Under the pieces are notes generated by a model. It had not been told where the DNA came from. It was given only the letters and a program-made list of their open reading frames with translations, and made no database searches. Positions 28,045-37,431 of a DNA stretch of 64,000 nt are shown one piece after another (position 1 is the first letter of the stretch; every line of letters begins with the position of its first letter). The position numbers and the translations under genes were made by a program. Source of the DNA: an uncultured Helicobacteraceae bacterium (lineage in GTDB: Bacteria; Campylobacterota; Campylobacteria; Campylobacterales; Helicobacteraceae); assembly GCA_944323885.1 (NCBI GenBank), contig CALUUD010000001.1:186001-250000 (forward strand), read 5' to 3'.

Positions 28045-28121
28045 GGACCTTTAGCTCAGCTGGTTAGAGCTATCGGCTCATAACCGATAGGTCGCAGGTT
28101 CGAGTCCTGCAAGGTCCACCA
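28045..28121 (+). tRNA. tRNA with CAU anticodon (tRNA-Ile2 likely, or elongator tRNA-Met)
   Basis: A 77-base cloverleaf with encoded CCA: acceptor GGACCTT/AAGGTCC (28045-28051 with 28111-28117), D-arm AGCTCAGCTGGTTAGAGCT, anticodon stem TATCGG/CCGATA with loop CTCATAA (anticodon 28079-28081), and T-arm GCAGGTTCGAGTCCTGC. A GG-CC first acceptor pair excludes the initiator type. The GGACCTT acceptor resembles lysidine-modified tRNA-Ile2 of other bacteria as I remember it, so that identity is preferred, but Met cannot be excluded without comparing all CAU tRNAs in the genome. The accessory region starts at its 3' end. Confidence 0.95.
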
Positions 28122-28446
28122 CAATTACAGTATTTTCCCAAAAAATATATACTTCAGAGTTTAATACTTCTCAAAAGTAACTAAAAAATAACAGATTTTA
28201 TACTAAAGCTTATGCTCTTACTTTTTCAGTAAATACAATATAAAATACATTACCCAAATATAACCAATATGGAGATGGATTCTAACCATTTCAAGCCCAT
28301 ACAAACATAGTTTTTTCTTGCTTTTTTGGCTGTTTTAATATTCCTCAATATAGAGTTGAGTAAAAAATTTACCTAGTTTCACTATTGCTTATCTACTAAA
28401 CTTGTAGTTTCAAAACTAGAGGATATAAAGAAAAAATATTTGCATA

Positions 28447-28820
28447 TTAACAATTTACTCCAATACTAAAAAACTTATTACCATCACACTCTTTGCTAAA
28501 GTAATCCAAAACCTAGCTAACTCCTTCTCTAATCCCTAAGAATGCAGTACATCCTTGAGGTAAAGAACCAAATCTTAAATTCTTTTGTAATACTTAAAAT
28601 GTCGCTTTATTGATGATATTAATTTTTTCATCCTTTAATTACATTGGTTGAATATAAAAAAACTCTAAACAAAATACCATCAGCGTATGAAGCAAAAGTC
28701 AAAGGAAATATTTTGACATAGCATTCCTTATACTTCTCATTGACCTTTTTTCTCTAAACCCTGAAGACTTTTAGAAGTCACATAAATGTAAAAATTTATC
28801 ACACACCCTCAAAGATATTC
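28447..28820 (-). pseudogene. decayed coding remnant of unknown family
   Basis: The region 28122-29362 has no intact gene. On the minus strand, coding-like pieces can be read between stops and frameshifts: INFYIYVTSKSLQGLEKK, then in a second frame VNEKYKECYVKIFPLTFASY, then LRFGSLPQGCTAFLGIREG, an in-frame TAG, and VLDYFSKECDGNKFFSIGVN before a TAA at 28447-28449. The frame changes at an AAAAAAGG run. Composition and residue pattern are clearly protein-like, but I do not recognise the family. It may be the C-terminal part of the remnant at 28841-29123. From 28122 to 28446 only a further short minus-strand open stretch (about 28260-28380) is seen. Confidence 0.5.
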
Positions 28821-28840
28821 CTGATAGTTTCTTTGTTAGC

Positions 28841-29123
28841 TTATTCAATCTTTCGGACTTCCAATTCTACCTCATAGCCATTGGCGTAATCAATAAGCAG
28901 AGAATTGCCTTCTTCACTGATTGCTACTTCAAAGCTTGGATATTCCTCGTTTGTTTGAGAGAAGAGGATTGTGGGGTTTTCTTCTCATCATCTAAGAAGA
29001 TAAAGCATTATCCTCGTTTTTATCCACCAAAAAGAGATAATTAGTGTCTGTAATGACTGACTTGATTGCTTCAATTTGCTCTATAAGATCCGCAGAATTG
29101 AAAACTTAGATTTTTTCTAGCAT
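28841..29123 (-). pseudogene. decayed coding remnant, N-terminal part
   Basis: Minus-strand remnant starting with ATG at 29123 (MLEKI then a stop), continuing in a second frame as NSADLIEQIEAIKSVITDTN and LFLVDKNEDNALSS, a stop, and in a third frame as LFSQTNEEYPSFEVAISEEG and NSLLIDYANGYEVELEVRKI before a stop at 28841. At least two frameshifts or stops interrupt it, so it cannot make a full protein. No family is recognised. Its position between the tRNA and the restriction-modification genes marks it as debris of an older insertion. Confidence 0.5.
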
Positions 29124-29317
29124 ATTTACTCATTGAATCAAATTATATAGCCTATTTAACGATACTTAAAGGTTGTAATATATACATGAGCTAGGATGAA
29201 AAAGTTTATGATAAGAAAAATAGTCAAAATGACATATATTGACAACAATAATTTTATATACAATATACAAAATTCCATTCACCTGCAATCTACCTTGTAA
29301 AAGATTAGAAAAGAACT

Positions 29318-29323
29318 TATAAT
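29318..29323 (+). promoter_or_regulatory. -10 box upstream of mod
   Basis: A consensus TATAAT lies 39 bases before the mod ATG; the gene itself has AAAGGA 7 bases before its start. No clear -35 is seen, which is normal for this group. Confidence 0.4.
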
Positions 29324-29362
29324 TTTTCACCTATTGCCAACAAAAAATCAAAGGATAATCAA

Positions 29363-31232
29363 ATGACAAAGCACAAATTGCTAGAAGATCTTAAATCGCA
29401 TTTTGAGACAATTGGAGCAATTAGAAATTTAGCTCAAGAATGCAGTCAAGAACTAATTGATTTTTTACTCAAGGATAGTCAATATAGCAATGAATACAAA
29501 AGTAGGTTTTTCTTGGAGTCTGCGGGAATAATTATTTTTAAGCAACAAGACTTTCTTACATTTTTAGATTTAAAAAATTTGGGTGGAAGCTTCACTTCAT
29601 ATGCAAGTAAAATTGGATTATCATCTAAGACTAGAGGCTTGCTAAAAGCATCTAATGAAGTTGTATTGAACTTTGCTTACAAAGACGGGGTTTTAAAAGG
29701 TGGACAAAGCAAAGATGAGGAAAAACAAGACGAAATCTTTTTTAATGAAATTTTAGCAAAAGATGAGATTGATACACTTTTTGAACCAAAAGCCCTTCAT
29801 AATTTTGAGGCCATAGGCGATGAAAGCTTGGAAAAACTTATCGCAGAAGAATCAAACATCCTCATAAAAGGCAACAATCTCTTAGCACTTCACTCTCTCA
29901 AAAAGAAATACCAAGGTAAAGTGAAACTCATCTATATTGATCCTCCCTACAATACGGGTGGCGATAGCTTCAAATATAACGATAAGTTTAATCACTCCAC
30001 TTGGCTTACTTTTATGAAAAATCGACTTGAAATAGCTAGGGAGTTTTTAAGGGATGATGGTGTGATTTTTGTTCAATGTGATGATAATGAACAAGCTTAT
30101 CTCAAAGTATTGATGGATGAGATTTTTGGGAGAGAAAAATTTATTGGTTGTTTTATGTGGATGAAAACTTCCACACCTCCAAGCTTAAGCAGATATATAA
30201 GAAGAAAATTGGAATATATACTTTGCTTTAAAAAAAATGAACTACTTGGATTGAATGGTGGTGTTACTAATGGTGGTGATATGCCATTGCTAAACTCTGG
30301 AAACTCTATTGATACTCTCATTTTTCCTCCAAATTCTGTACGTTTTTCTACACCAGATGGCACATATCACCCCGAAGTCAAAGATAGGGTGGAATTGCTT
30401 GAGGAACTTTTGGTGAAAGACGGTAGAAATGCAACACCTTTAAAACTGAAGGGAGAGTTTAAATGGAAGCAAGATACACTATTGGATGAGATAGAGAATG
30501 GAACAGATTTTATTATCAAAACCGAAAAATTTGCCATTAGATACATGCGAGATGGTGAACGAATTAAGCGTCCATCAAACCTTATTTCAAAAAGAGAATG
30601 TGGAGTTGGAACAAACGAGGATGCACAAAAAGAATTGTTGGACTTATTTGGAATGAAGGTATTTGACTATCCCAAGCCCGAAAACCTATCGTCTTAATAT
30701 AATAGAGATGGTTACTCAACAAAACGACCTTGTTATGGATTTCTTTGCGGGTAGTGGAACCACTCTTGCCGTTGCTCACAAAATGGGTAGAAAATGGATT
30801 GGAATTGAGCAAATGGACTACATCCAAGACATCACAAAAGAAAGATTGAAAAAAGTTATTGATGGCGAACAAGGGGGTATTAGCAAGGCAGTAGAATGGA
30901 AAGGTGGGGGTAGCTTTGTGTATGCAGAGCTTATGCCTTTTAATGCAATATATCGAGAGAGAATTGAAGCCTCACAAGATGAAAAAGAATTGGAGGCAAT
31001 TTACAAAGATTTGGAAGAAAAAGCCTTTTTGGACTATCGCGTAGATTTACAAGAGATTCTTGCAGATCAAGACTTCAAAAATATGTCTCTTGAGGATAAG
31101 AAAGAAACCTTGTGTCTAATATTGGATGAGAATATGGACTATGTTCCCCTCGGAGATATTGAAGATAAAACTTATGGTATTGATGAAGATACAATAAGAC
31201 TAAACAAAATGTTTTATGGGGAAGGGCAATGA
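29363..31232 (+). pseudogene. mod: type III DNA methyltransferase (Mod), split by one frameshift
   Basis: Modification and recognition subunit of a type III restriction system, an adenine-N6 methyltransferase of the beta class. The first part (29363-30697, 444 residues) carries the catalytic motif IDPPYNTGGDSFKYND and the target-recognition region; the second (30663-31232) carries the SAM-binding motif DFFAGSGTTLAVAHKMGRKW. Together they make the expected gene of about 620 codons, but the frame changes by one base between KPENL and IIEMVTQQ (about 30690-30705). No repeat tract occurs there, so this is not the usual phase-variation switch. Loss of the FxGxG motif from the first product should destroy activity unless the shift is a sequencing error. 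It overlaps res by 4 bp. Confidence 0.88.
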
Positions 31233-33774
31233 GGAAGCTTTGTGAAAAACTTGAGGGGGCATTAGAATACGCAGATGTAGAGATCCCTAGCCATATTATT
31301 GATAATCTAAGCAAGGAGCTAAGAGTCTATCAAGAAACTGCACTCAAGCACTATTTGCTCCAGCGCAAAAACCCTCAAACAAATCACTTGATGTTTAATA
31401 TGGCAACAGGGAGCGGAAAAACTCTTATGATGGCTTCTTTGATTTTGGATTGCTATCAGAGGGGATATAGAGATTTTATTTTCTTTGTTGATAGAAAACA
31501 AATTGTTGAAAAAACAAAAGCAAATTTTACAGAAAAAAGTTCTAGCAAATATCTTTTTAAAGAACAAATCATCATTAACAGTTCAAAAGTTGATGTAAAT
31601 ACTATTAAAACATTTGATGAAAGCCAAGAGGACTGTATCAATATTCTTTTCACAACCATTCAATCTCTCGCACCCATGCTTAAGATTGATGAAGAAAATT
31701 CTATTTCCCTTGAAGATTTCAAGGACAGAAAGATTGTTTTTCTTGCGGATGAAGCCCATCACCTCAATAGTGATACCAAAAAGAAATCATCAACACAAGA
31801 ACAAGAGGCCAAGGACGATGGATGGGAAACAGTTGTTCAAAAAGCCTTTAAGAGCCATCCTAATAATCTATTGTTTGAATTCACTGCAACAATCCCGCAA
31901 GAAAAAAATGTTTTAGAGAAATATCAAGATAAGATCGTTTTTGAATATGATCTTGCAAAATTCTGTAAAGATGGCTACTCAAAGCGAATCTTTGTAATGA
32001 AATATGAAAATAACACATTACAAGTTCGTTTCTTGGGGGCGATTCTTATGAGCTTATTTAGAGAGTTATTGGCTCAAGAATATGGAATATTTATAAAGCC
32101 TGTTGTATTGTTTAAAAGTGAGCTAACCAAAGATTCAAACACTAATAGAGAGCTTTTTATCGAATTTTTGGAAAACTTAGATACAGATCAAATTCAAGAC
32201 TTCTACAAAAATATCAACCCTAGTGAGAGTGAATTTTTATCAAAAAGCCATTCTTTTTTCAAAAAAAAGTTTGGTGAAAACTACTTGAGTAATATTGCAA
32301 GAAGCCTCAAAAACAACTTCAAAAATAGCTTTATCATTAACACAAATGATGATAGTGAGCTAGAGAAAAATCAATTTCTTCTCAACACACTTGAAGATCC
32401 ATCAAATGATATAAGGGTCATTTTTACTGTTGAAAAACTTAATGAGGGCTGGGATGTACTTAATCTATTTGATATTGTTCGACTTGGATCTCAATCTACA
32501 ACAAAGATAGCCACCAAAGAAGTGCAACTCATCGGTAGAGGAGCAAGATATTGTCCATTTGAAAGCAGTAAAGAGGAATACAGATTTGATCCTGACTTTA
32601 TGTTTAAGCGAAAATTTGATGCTGATTGCAATAATGATCTAAGCATTCTAGAGCGTTTAACTTATCACACACTCAATGATGTCGAGTTCATTAGAAAACT
32701 TAATGAGGGAATGATAAATCAAGGACTTTTACCAGATGATCCAAAACAAAGGATTGATTTGGTTCCCAACAAGAAACTAAAACACATCATTGAAAATAAT
32801 CAGATCTATTACGCAAAGAATGAGCGAATCCGAAAAGAAAAATTGCTTAACTACCAAATCTCTGCTAACAAAATAATCCATGAGATAAAAAGCTTGTTGT
32901 GCCACATATTTCAAAAGGAGTTAAAGAGAGTGAGGAGAATTTCGAAAAAATCAAAGAGGATAGTAATTTTCAAAATTACGGCGAAATTGGAAAAATTATC
33001 CCCTCAAAATATCTTCTTAAGGCAATGAATATGCTTGGATTGAACTTTCAAGATTTAAATGAGAATTTTTCTTTTGATAGCAAGGAGCAATTTATTAAAG
33101 AATTTTTGAATGGAATTACAATCCGTTTCTCAAAACAACAAGAGTTTAATGCACAGAATTGCTTGGCTATGGCTATTTATGTCTTGGAGAACTTCAAATC
33201 AATTAAACAGAGTATTAGAAGAGAATATGAGGTTACAGATTTTAGAACACATCGCTTAATTTTAGGGCAACGCATAATTTTTAGAGATGAAGATAAGATT
33301 GTAGAGAAAGACTATGCTTGGCTTTTTTACAATACATTCTCTAAAGATAGCGATCTTGAACTAGAGTTTCTTGACTTTGTTGAAGCAAACAAAAAGAATA
33401 TTGATGAGAAATTTTCTCAATGGTTTATTGTGAGAAACGATGGTTTTTTGGAATTTAAGCTTTACGATAACCGCACTGATATGCCAAGCTACGGTGAGGG
33501 CTTTGAGCCTGATTTTATATTCTTTGGGAAGCAGAGAAATGAAGAAAAAGACTTTATGAGTATTGAATGCTTTATTGAAGCCAAGGGAGAGCATTTAGTA
33601 GAGAAAGACAAATGGAAAGAAGACTTTTTGGCTACCATCAACAACACAGAACATTTGGTAAAAATAAACGACAAGCTCACTCTACGCTCACTCCCATTTT
33701 TTAGATGCAAAATTAAAAGCCATGATGCAAATACAAGGTTTGAAGATGCTTTCAAAAACTTCATTGAGAGATAA
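31229..33774 (+). pseudogene. res: type III restriction endonuclease (Res), split by one frameshift
   Basis: Restriction subunit: a superfamily 2 helicase/translocase plus nuclease. The first reading frame (31229-33028) has Walker A MATGSGKT, DEAD-box-like LADEAHH, FTATIPQ and the motif VI region VQLIGRGARYCPF. The second frame (readable from 32899 to 33774) has the PD-(D/E)xK nuclease EPDFIFFGK...IECFIEAKG. The frames join near 32890-32905 (EIKSL to PHISKG) by a one-base loss, after which the first frame runs about 40 nonsense residues to a stop. The truncated product keeps the motor but lacks the nuclease. Total length fits a normal Res of about 845 residues. Confidence 0.88.
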
Positions 33775-33785
33775 AAGCATATTTT

Positions 33786-33805
33786 CAATGGAGTTGCTCC
33801 CATTG
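33786..33805 (+). terminator. possible hairpin between res and the Hachiman-like pair
   Basis: CAATGGAG-TTG-CTCCCATTG can fold into an 8-bp stem with one bulged C, followed by TTAAAAAATC rather than a clean U-tract. It lies 11 bases after the res stop. A TATAAA at 33818-33823 just beyond could serve as -10 box for the next gene, so the two systems may be transcribed separately. Confidence 0.35.
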
Positions 33806-33860
33806 TTAAAAAATCAGTATAAAATATAAAGATATTTTTTAGAAATACAAATAAAGAGAA

Positions 33861-34814
33861 ATGGAATACAAATTGAAGAATACCTTTACCTCATTTGACT
33901 ATGACAATATTGATTTTGAAGTTCTTTTTGATAATCTAATTGAAAACAAAGATTCATACATGCTTCTCTCTTTAATCAATGATTTTGAAAGTGGCATGTG
34001 GAAAACTGATGATTTTACAGACTTTATGCTAAGCAATATGGCAGAAACTGCTCTCACTTTTAAAGAAAGAGAGGCACTTGGTGAAAAAGCTTCAAACAAT
34101 ATTAGAACATGTTGCAAGAGGATAGCCACAATACAAAAAAATGATACTAGCAAGAACAAAGGAGAGGGAGGAGAGTTTGGCGAAGCTTTTTTACATGGCA
34201 TACTCAAAAAATATTACAAAGCCTTCCCCATCAATCCCAAAATTTTCTACAAACAAAACATAAATGACAATCCAAAAGGTGCTGATAGCGTTCATATAAC
34301 ACAAGACAATGAGGGCAATTTTCATCTTTGGCTTGGCGAATCAAAGTTTTATACAAACTTATCAAGTGCTATTTCAAAAGCCGTTCAGTCTATTGAAGAC
34401 CTTTTCAGTGATGAAAAACTAAAAAAAGAAAAAAGTCTAATTATGGGGATTAGTGATTTGAGGCAATATGCAGAGAAAAATAATCTTCTTGACAATGAAA
34501 AATATCAAGACTTAGAAAAAATTCTTAAATATAAAACTTCTCTTGATGAATTAAAAAAGATACTCCATATTCCAATATCGATTATTTATGAATGTAAAAA
34601 TACTCAAAACACACAAGAAATTTCAGAAGAATACAAAGAAAATATTAAAAATTTTCATTATGCAGAAGCAAAAAATATTAAAACAAAACTAAATCAAGCA
34701 TTAAGTGGAGTTTATGGAATCAATAATGTGAAATTCCATGTGATACTCTTCCCAATCCCCAACAAACACGAAGCTATGGAAAAGCTAACAAAAGTAATTA
34801 AGGCATACTCATGA
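33861..34814 (+). CDS. HamA/AbpA-like DUF1837 nuclease of a Hachiman-type defence system
   Basis: A 317-residue cytoplasmic protein with the pattern of DUF1837 proteins: an N-terminal part, a conserved GEGGEFGEAFLHGIL helix (residues 101-115), then KGADSVHI (Asp142) and FHLWLGESKFY with Glu160 and Lys162, the arrangement of a PD-(D/E)xK-type nuclease site. The HamA protein of Hachiman systems is a DNase held in check by its helicase partner until phage infection. Here the stop overlaps the helicase gene ATG (ATGA), as expected for an obligate pair. The catalytic residues look intact. AbpA of the AbpAB system is related and an equally good name. Confidence 0.78.
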   Translation: MEYKLKNTFTSFDYDNIDFEVLFDNLIENKDSYMLLSLINDFESGMWKTDDFTDFMLSNMAETALTFKEREALGEKASNNIRTCCKRIATIQKNDTSKNKGEGGEFGEAFLHGILKKYYKAFPINPKIFYKQNINDNPKGADSVHITQDNEGNFHLWLGESKFYTNLSSAISKAVQSIEDLFSDEKLKKEKSLIMGISDLRQYAEKNNLLDNEKYQDLEKILKYKTSLDELKKILHIPISIIYECKNTQNTQEISEEYKENIKNFHYAEAKNIKTKLNQALSGVYGINNVKFHVILFPIPNKHEAMEKLTKVIKAYS

Positions 34815-36922
34815 CAAATGAAGAAATTTTTGAAAAATGCGTAGAAATTTATCATCTTCCAACAGATAATGAAAAAACAGAAAAACTATATCCTCTCCTC
34901 CAAGAACTCAAAGATAAAAATATAGAAGACTATCCCTTTGTTCTTAATCACTTGATTAGAGAACTTGGACTATATCCCTATATGAGTGGAGAAAACATTA
35001 TTTTTGAAGATAGATTTGCTAGAGAATATTTTACAGAAGATGTCGGAGAGAAACAACCTTGTGTCTTGCATAGAGAACAAGCAAGAATCTTGCATAAGCT
35101 ACTTAAAGGGGAAAATCTTGCAGTATCTGCTCCTACAAGTTTTGGGGAAAGCTTTGTCATTGATGCACTTATTGCTATCAAAAAACCAAAAAATATTTTA
35201 ATCATTGTTCCAACCCTCTCCTTAATGGATGAAATGAGAAGAAAAATTACTAGAAAATTTAGTAACACATATCGCATCATCACACAAACAGAAGAAAAAA
35301 TACAAAAAAACTATAGACATATTCTTATATTTCCTGCGGAAAGAGCCAGTCAATATTTAAGCGACTTAAGCAATGAGGGGTTGGATCTTTTTATACTTGA
35401 TGAATTTTATAAAATTACTAATCATGCAAATAACTCGGATAAAAGAGTTTATATCCTACAAAATGTCGTTCATAAAATCAAAAAAATTGCAAAACAAACT
35501 TATTTTTTGTGTCCAAATATTTCAGAAATAACTGAAAGCAAGAAAACGAATTTTCTTGAAAATATGGAAAAAATTACATTGGATTTTAAAACTGTTGCAT
35601 TAAATATTTTTGACTACGCCAAGATTAATAAAGATAGTAAGTTTCAAAAACTTCAAGAGATTTTGGGGAAATGCAAAAATGATAAGAATCTCATATACTT
35701 TAAAAGTAAGAAAGAACTTAAAAAACAATATGAGAAACTTGGAATATCATCGAGCAATAAAGAAAATCAAGTACTACAAGCATTTGGTACATGGATTGGA
35801 CACCATTACTCTGATGATTGGGATTTTTGTCAATATATTTCTTTTGGATTTGGACAGCACCATGCCGATCTTCATCGTTTTATTCAACAAATACAAATTA
35901 AACTCTATGAAGAAATCCCAAGCTTCAACAATATGCTGACTACAACATCTCTAATTGAGGGTGTAAATACATCTGCAAAAAATGTCATCTTGTGGGACAA
36001 TTATGTTGCAACTAATAAAATGACAAGTTTCACATATAAAAATATCATAGGCAGAAGTGGAAGAATGTTTCGATATTTTGTAGGCAATATCTATTTGCTT
36101 GCAGAAAAGCCTAATGAAGAACAAGAAAAAATGATGATTGAAGCTGAAGATGAATTCCTATATAGAAAAGAACAAGGAGAATGGCAAACAGAAAAACAAA
36201 AGGATGCCGAAACAATCTTAAAAGAGAAATATGGATCAGATAAATTAGCTTTAATAAAAGAAAAAATTACAAACTATGAAATACTCATGTCAATTGAAGA
36301 AATTTCATCTTTAGTTAAGCAAGACAAATTTGTGGAATATGTCAATACTCTCAAATATTTAAATGGAGATAGCCAAGGTTTTAAAAAAGCTTCAATCTTA
36401 TATTGCAAACTTTTGTCAAGGCTGATAAAAAGTGGCACACAAGGACTTGATAAAATATACCTCACAGAAATAATCAAATCTTTTAGTCAAAATTACAAGA
36501 AAAATATTCGTGAGATTGCAAATGGGTTAAATATCGATATTTATACTTATTGTGCATTAGAAAAAAATATTGTCTATGAAGGGAGCAAATTTTTAAATGA
36601 TTTTAATAATCTTCAAAAAATTCTTTTTCGCGATGAAAGTATAGATATTTCCTCATTTACCGTTAAAATGTCCCATGCATTTTTGCCAAAAAATATATTT
36701 TACCTTGAAGAATGGGGATTGCCAAGAATGGTAAGTAAAAAGATTCATCAATCAGGGGTTATTAATCTTGAAGACGATAACATTCCTTTTGAAAATATCA
36801 TTACCAAATTTAAGACAAAGATTGACAAAGCTTTCCTAATCAATACTCTCAAAAACAAAGGAAGTTTTTTTGAATTTGATGATCAGTTTATTAAGCACTT
36901 CTATGAAGGATTAGGAATTTAG
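34811..36922 (+). CDS. HamB/AbpB-like superfamily 2 helicase with an altered Walker A
   Basis: A 703-residue helicase partner of the DUF1837 protein. Motif I is SAPTSFGES (residues 106-114): the position of the Walker A lysine is Glu113 (GAA at 35147-35149), one base change from AAA. Motif II reads ILDEFYKI (DEFY rather than DEAH), motif V TTSLIEGVNTSAKN and motif VI IIGRSGRMFR (near residue 414) are well kept. In Hachiman/AbpAB systems the helicase senses DNA and restrains or releases the nuclease; the lysine is needed for ATP binding in P-loop enzymes, so this copy is probably impaired. The reading frame is otherwise open and full length. Confidence 0.8.
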   Translation: MTNEEIFEKCVEIYHLPTDNEKTEKLYPLLQELKDKNIEDYPFVLNHLIRELGLYPYMSGENIIFEDRFAREYFTEDVGEKQPCVLHREQARILHKLLKGENLAVSAPTSFGESFVIDALIAIKKPKNILIIVPTLSLMDEMRRKITRKFSNTYRIITQTEEKIQKNYRHILIFPAERASQYLSDLSNEGLDLFILDEFYKITNHANNSDKRVYILQNVVHKIKKIAKQTYFLCPNISEITESKKTNFLENMEKITLDFKTVALNIFDYAKINKDSKFQKLQEILGKCKNDKNLIYFKSKKELKKQYEKLGISSSNKENQVLQAFGTWIGHHYSDDWDFCQYISFGFGQHHADLHRFIQQIQIKLYEEIPSFNNMLTTTSLIEGVNTSAKNVILWDNYVATNKMTSFTYKNIIGRSGRMFRYFVGNIYLLAEKPNEEQEKMMIEAEDEFLYRKEQGEWQTEKQKDAETILKEKYGSDKLALIKEKITNYEILMSIEEISSLVKQDKFVEYVNTLKYLNGDSQGFKKASILYCKLLSRLIKSGTQGLDKIYLTEIIKSFSQNYKKNIREIANGLNIDIYTYCALEKNIVYEGSKFLNDFNNLQKILFRDESIDISSFTVKMSHAFLPKNIFYLEEWGLPRMVSKKIHQSGVINLEDDNIPFENIITKFKTKIDKAFLINTLKNKGSFFEFDDQFIKHFYEGLGI

Positions 36923-37431
36923 TCTGTATTCTTTTATTTCCCCATCTTTCTTCTTTCAAAACTAAGACGTACATAGTTTTCATAGATTTTTTAAAAAGAT
37001 TTGGTTGCACAGTTCTATTGTCATCAAATGTATTTTTGAAATTTGTAAGACCACTTAATTTTACTTAAAATCAATAATGCAAAAGATTGGGTAAAACTGG
37101 GCAAAGTCTTTGCCAAACCTACATCTCCCTCCACTGCGCTTATAGAAGCTAATTGGGTAAATTGGGTAGTAGAAGTCCAAGATCTTTTCTATTTTCCTAG
37201 TCTTAAAGAAAAAAGAGAAGATGTAAATTAGAGTATAGAAAAGTAGAAGAATAGAAATAATTTTCACTTCCATGGGCTTATTTTACCCAATACATTCAAC
37301 TCACCTATCCTCAGGGGGATGAAGTTAGATAAAGTCTTTACCTAGCTCTGCCCTACTCTATCTTGATTTCTCTTACTTCTAAAGATAATCAACCATTGCA
37401 TCAGTTCTCTTCTCTCTTGTAATCTCACCGA
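36923..37431. other. gene-free stretch with degraded coding fragments
   Basis: No intact gene is seen. On the minus strand (about 36935-37060) SGLTNFKNTFDDNRTVQPNL can be read, continuing after a frame change in a poly-A run as KIYENYVRLSFERRKMGK before a stop, a convincing C-terminus. On the plus strand (about 37072-37230) NNAKDWVKLGKVFAKPTSPS and ANWVNWVVEVQDLFYFPSL are readable up to a TAG; WVKLGKV is reminiscent of type I HsdS repeats, but this is weak. A 15-base palindrome GGCAAAGTCTTTGCC (37100-37114) lies within that piece. These are remains of genes replaced or eroded at the island end. Confidence 0.5.

Noticed and set aside
30680-30710. Programmed frameshift or phase-variable repeat in mod
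   Set aside because: No homopolymer, slippery heptamer or tandem repeat at the junction; a lesion or sequencing error is simpler.
37061-37273. Minus-strand 70-codon open frame with a hydrophobic start
   Set aside because: No ribosome binding site or family resemblance; it lies antisense to a better coding-like fragment on the plus strand within decayed DNA.
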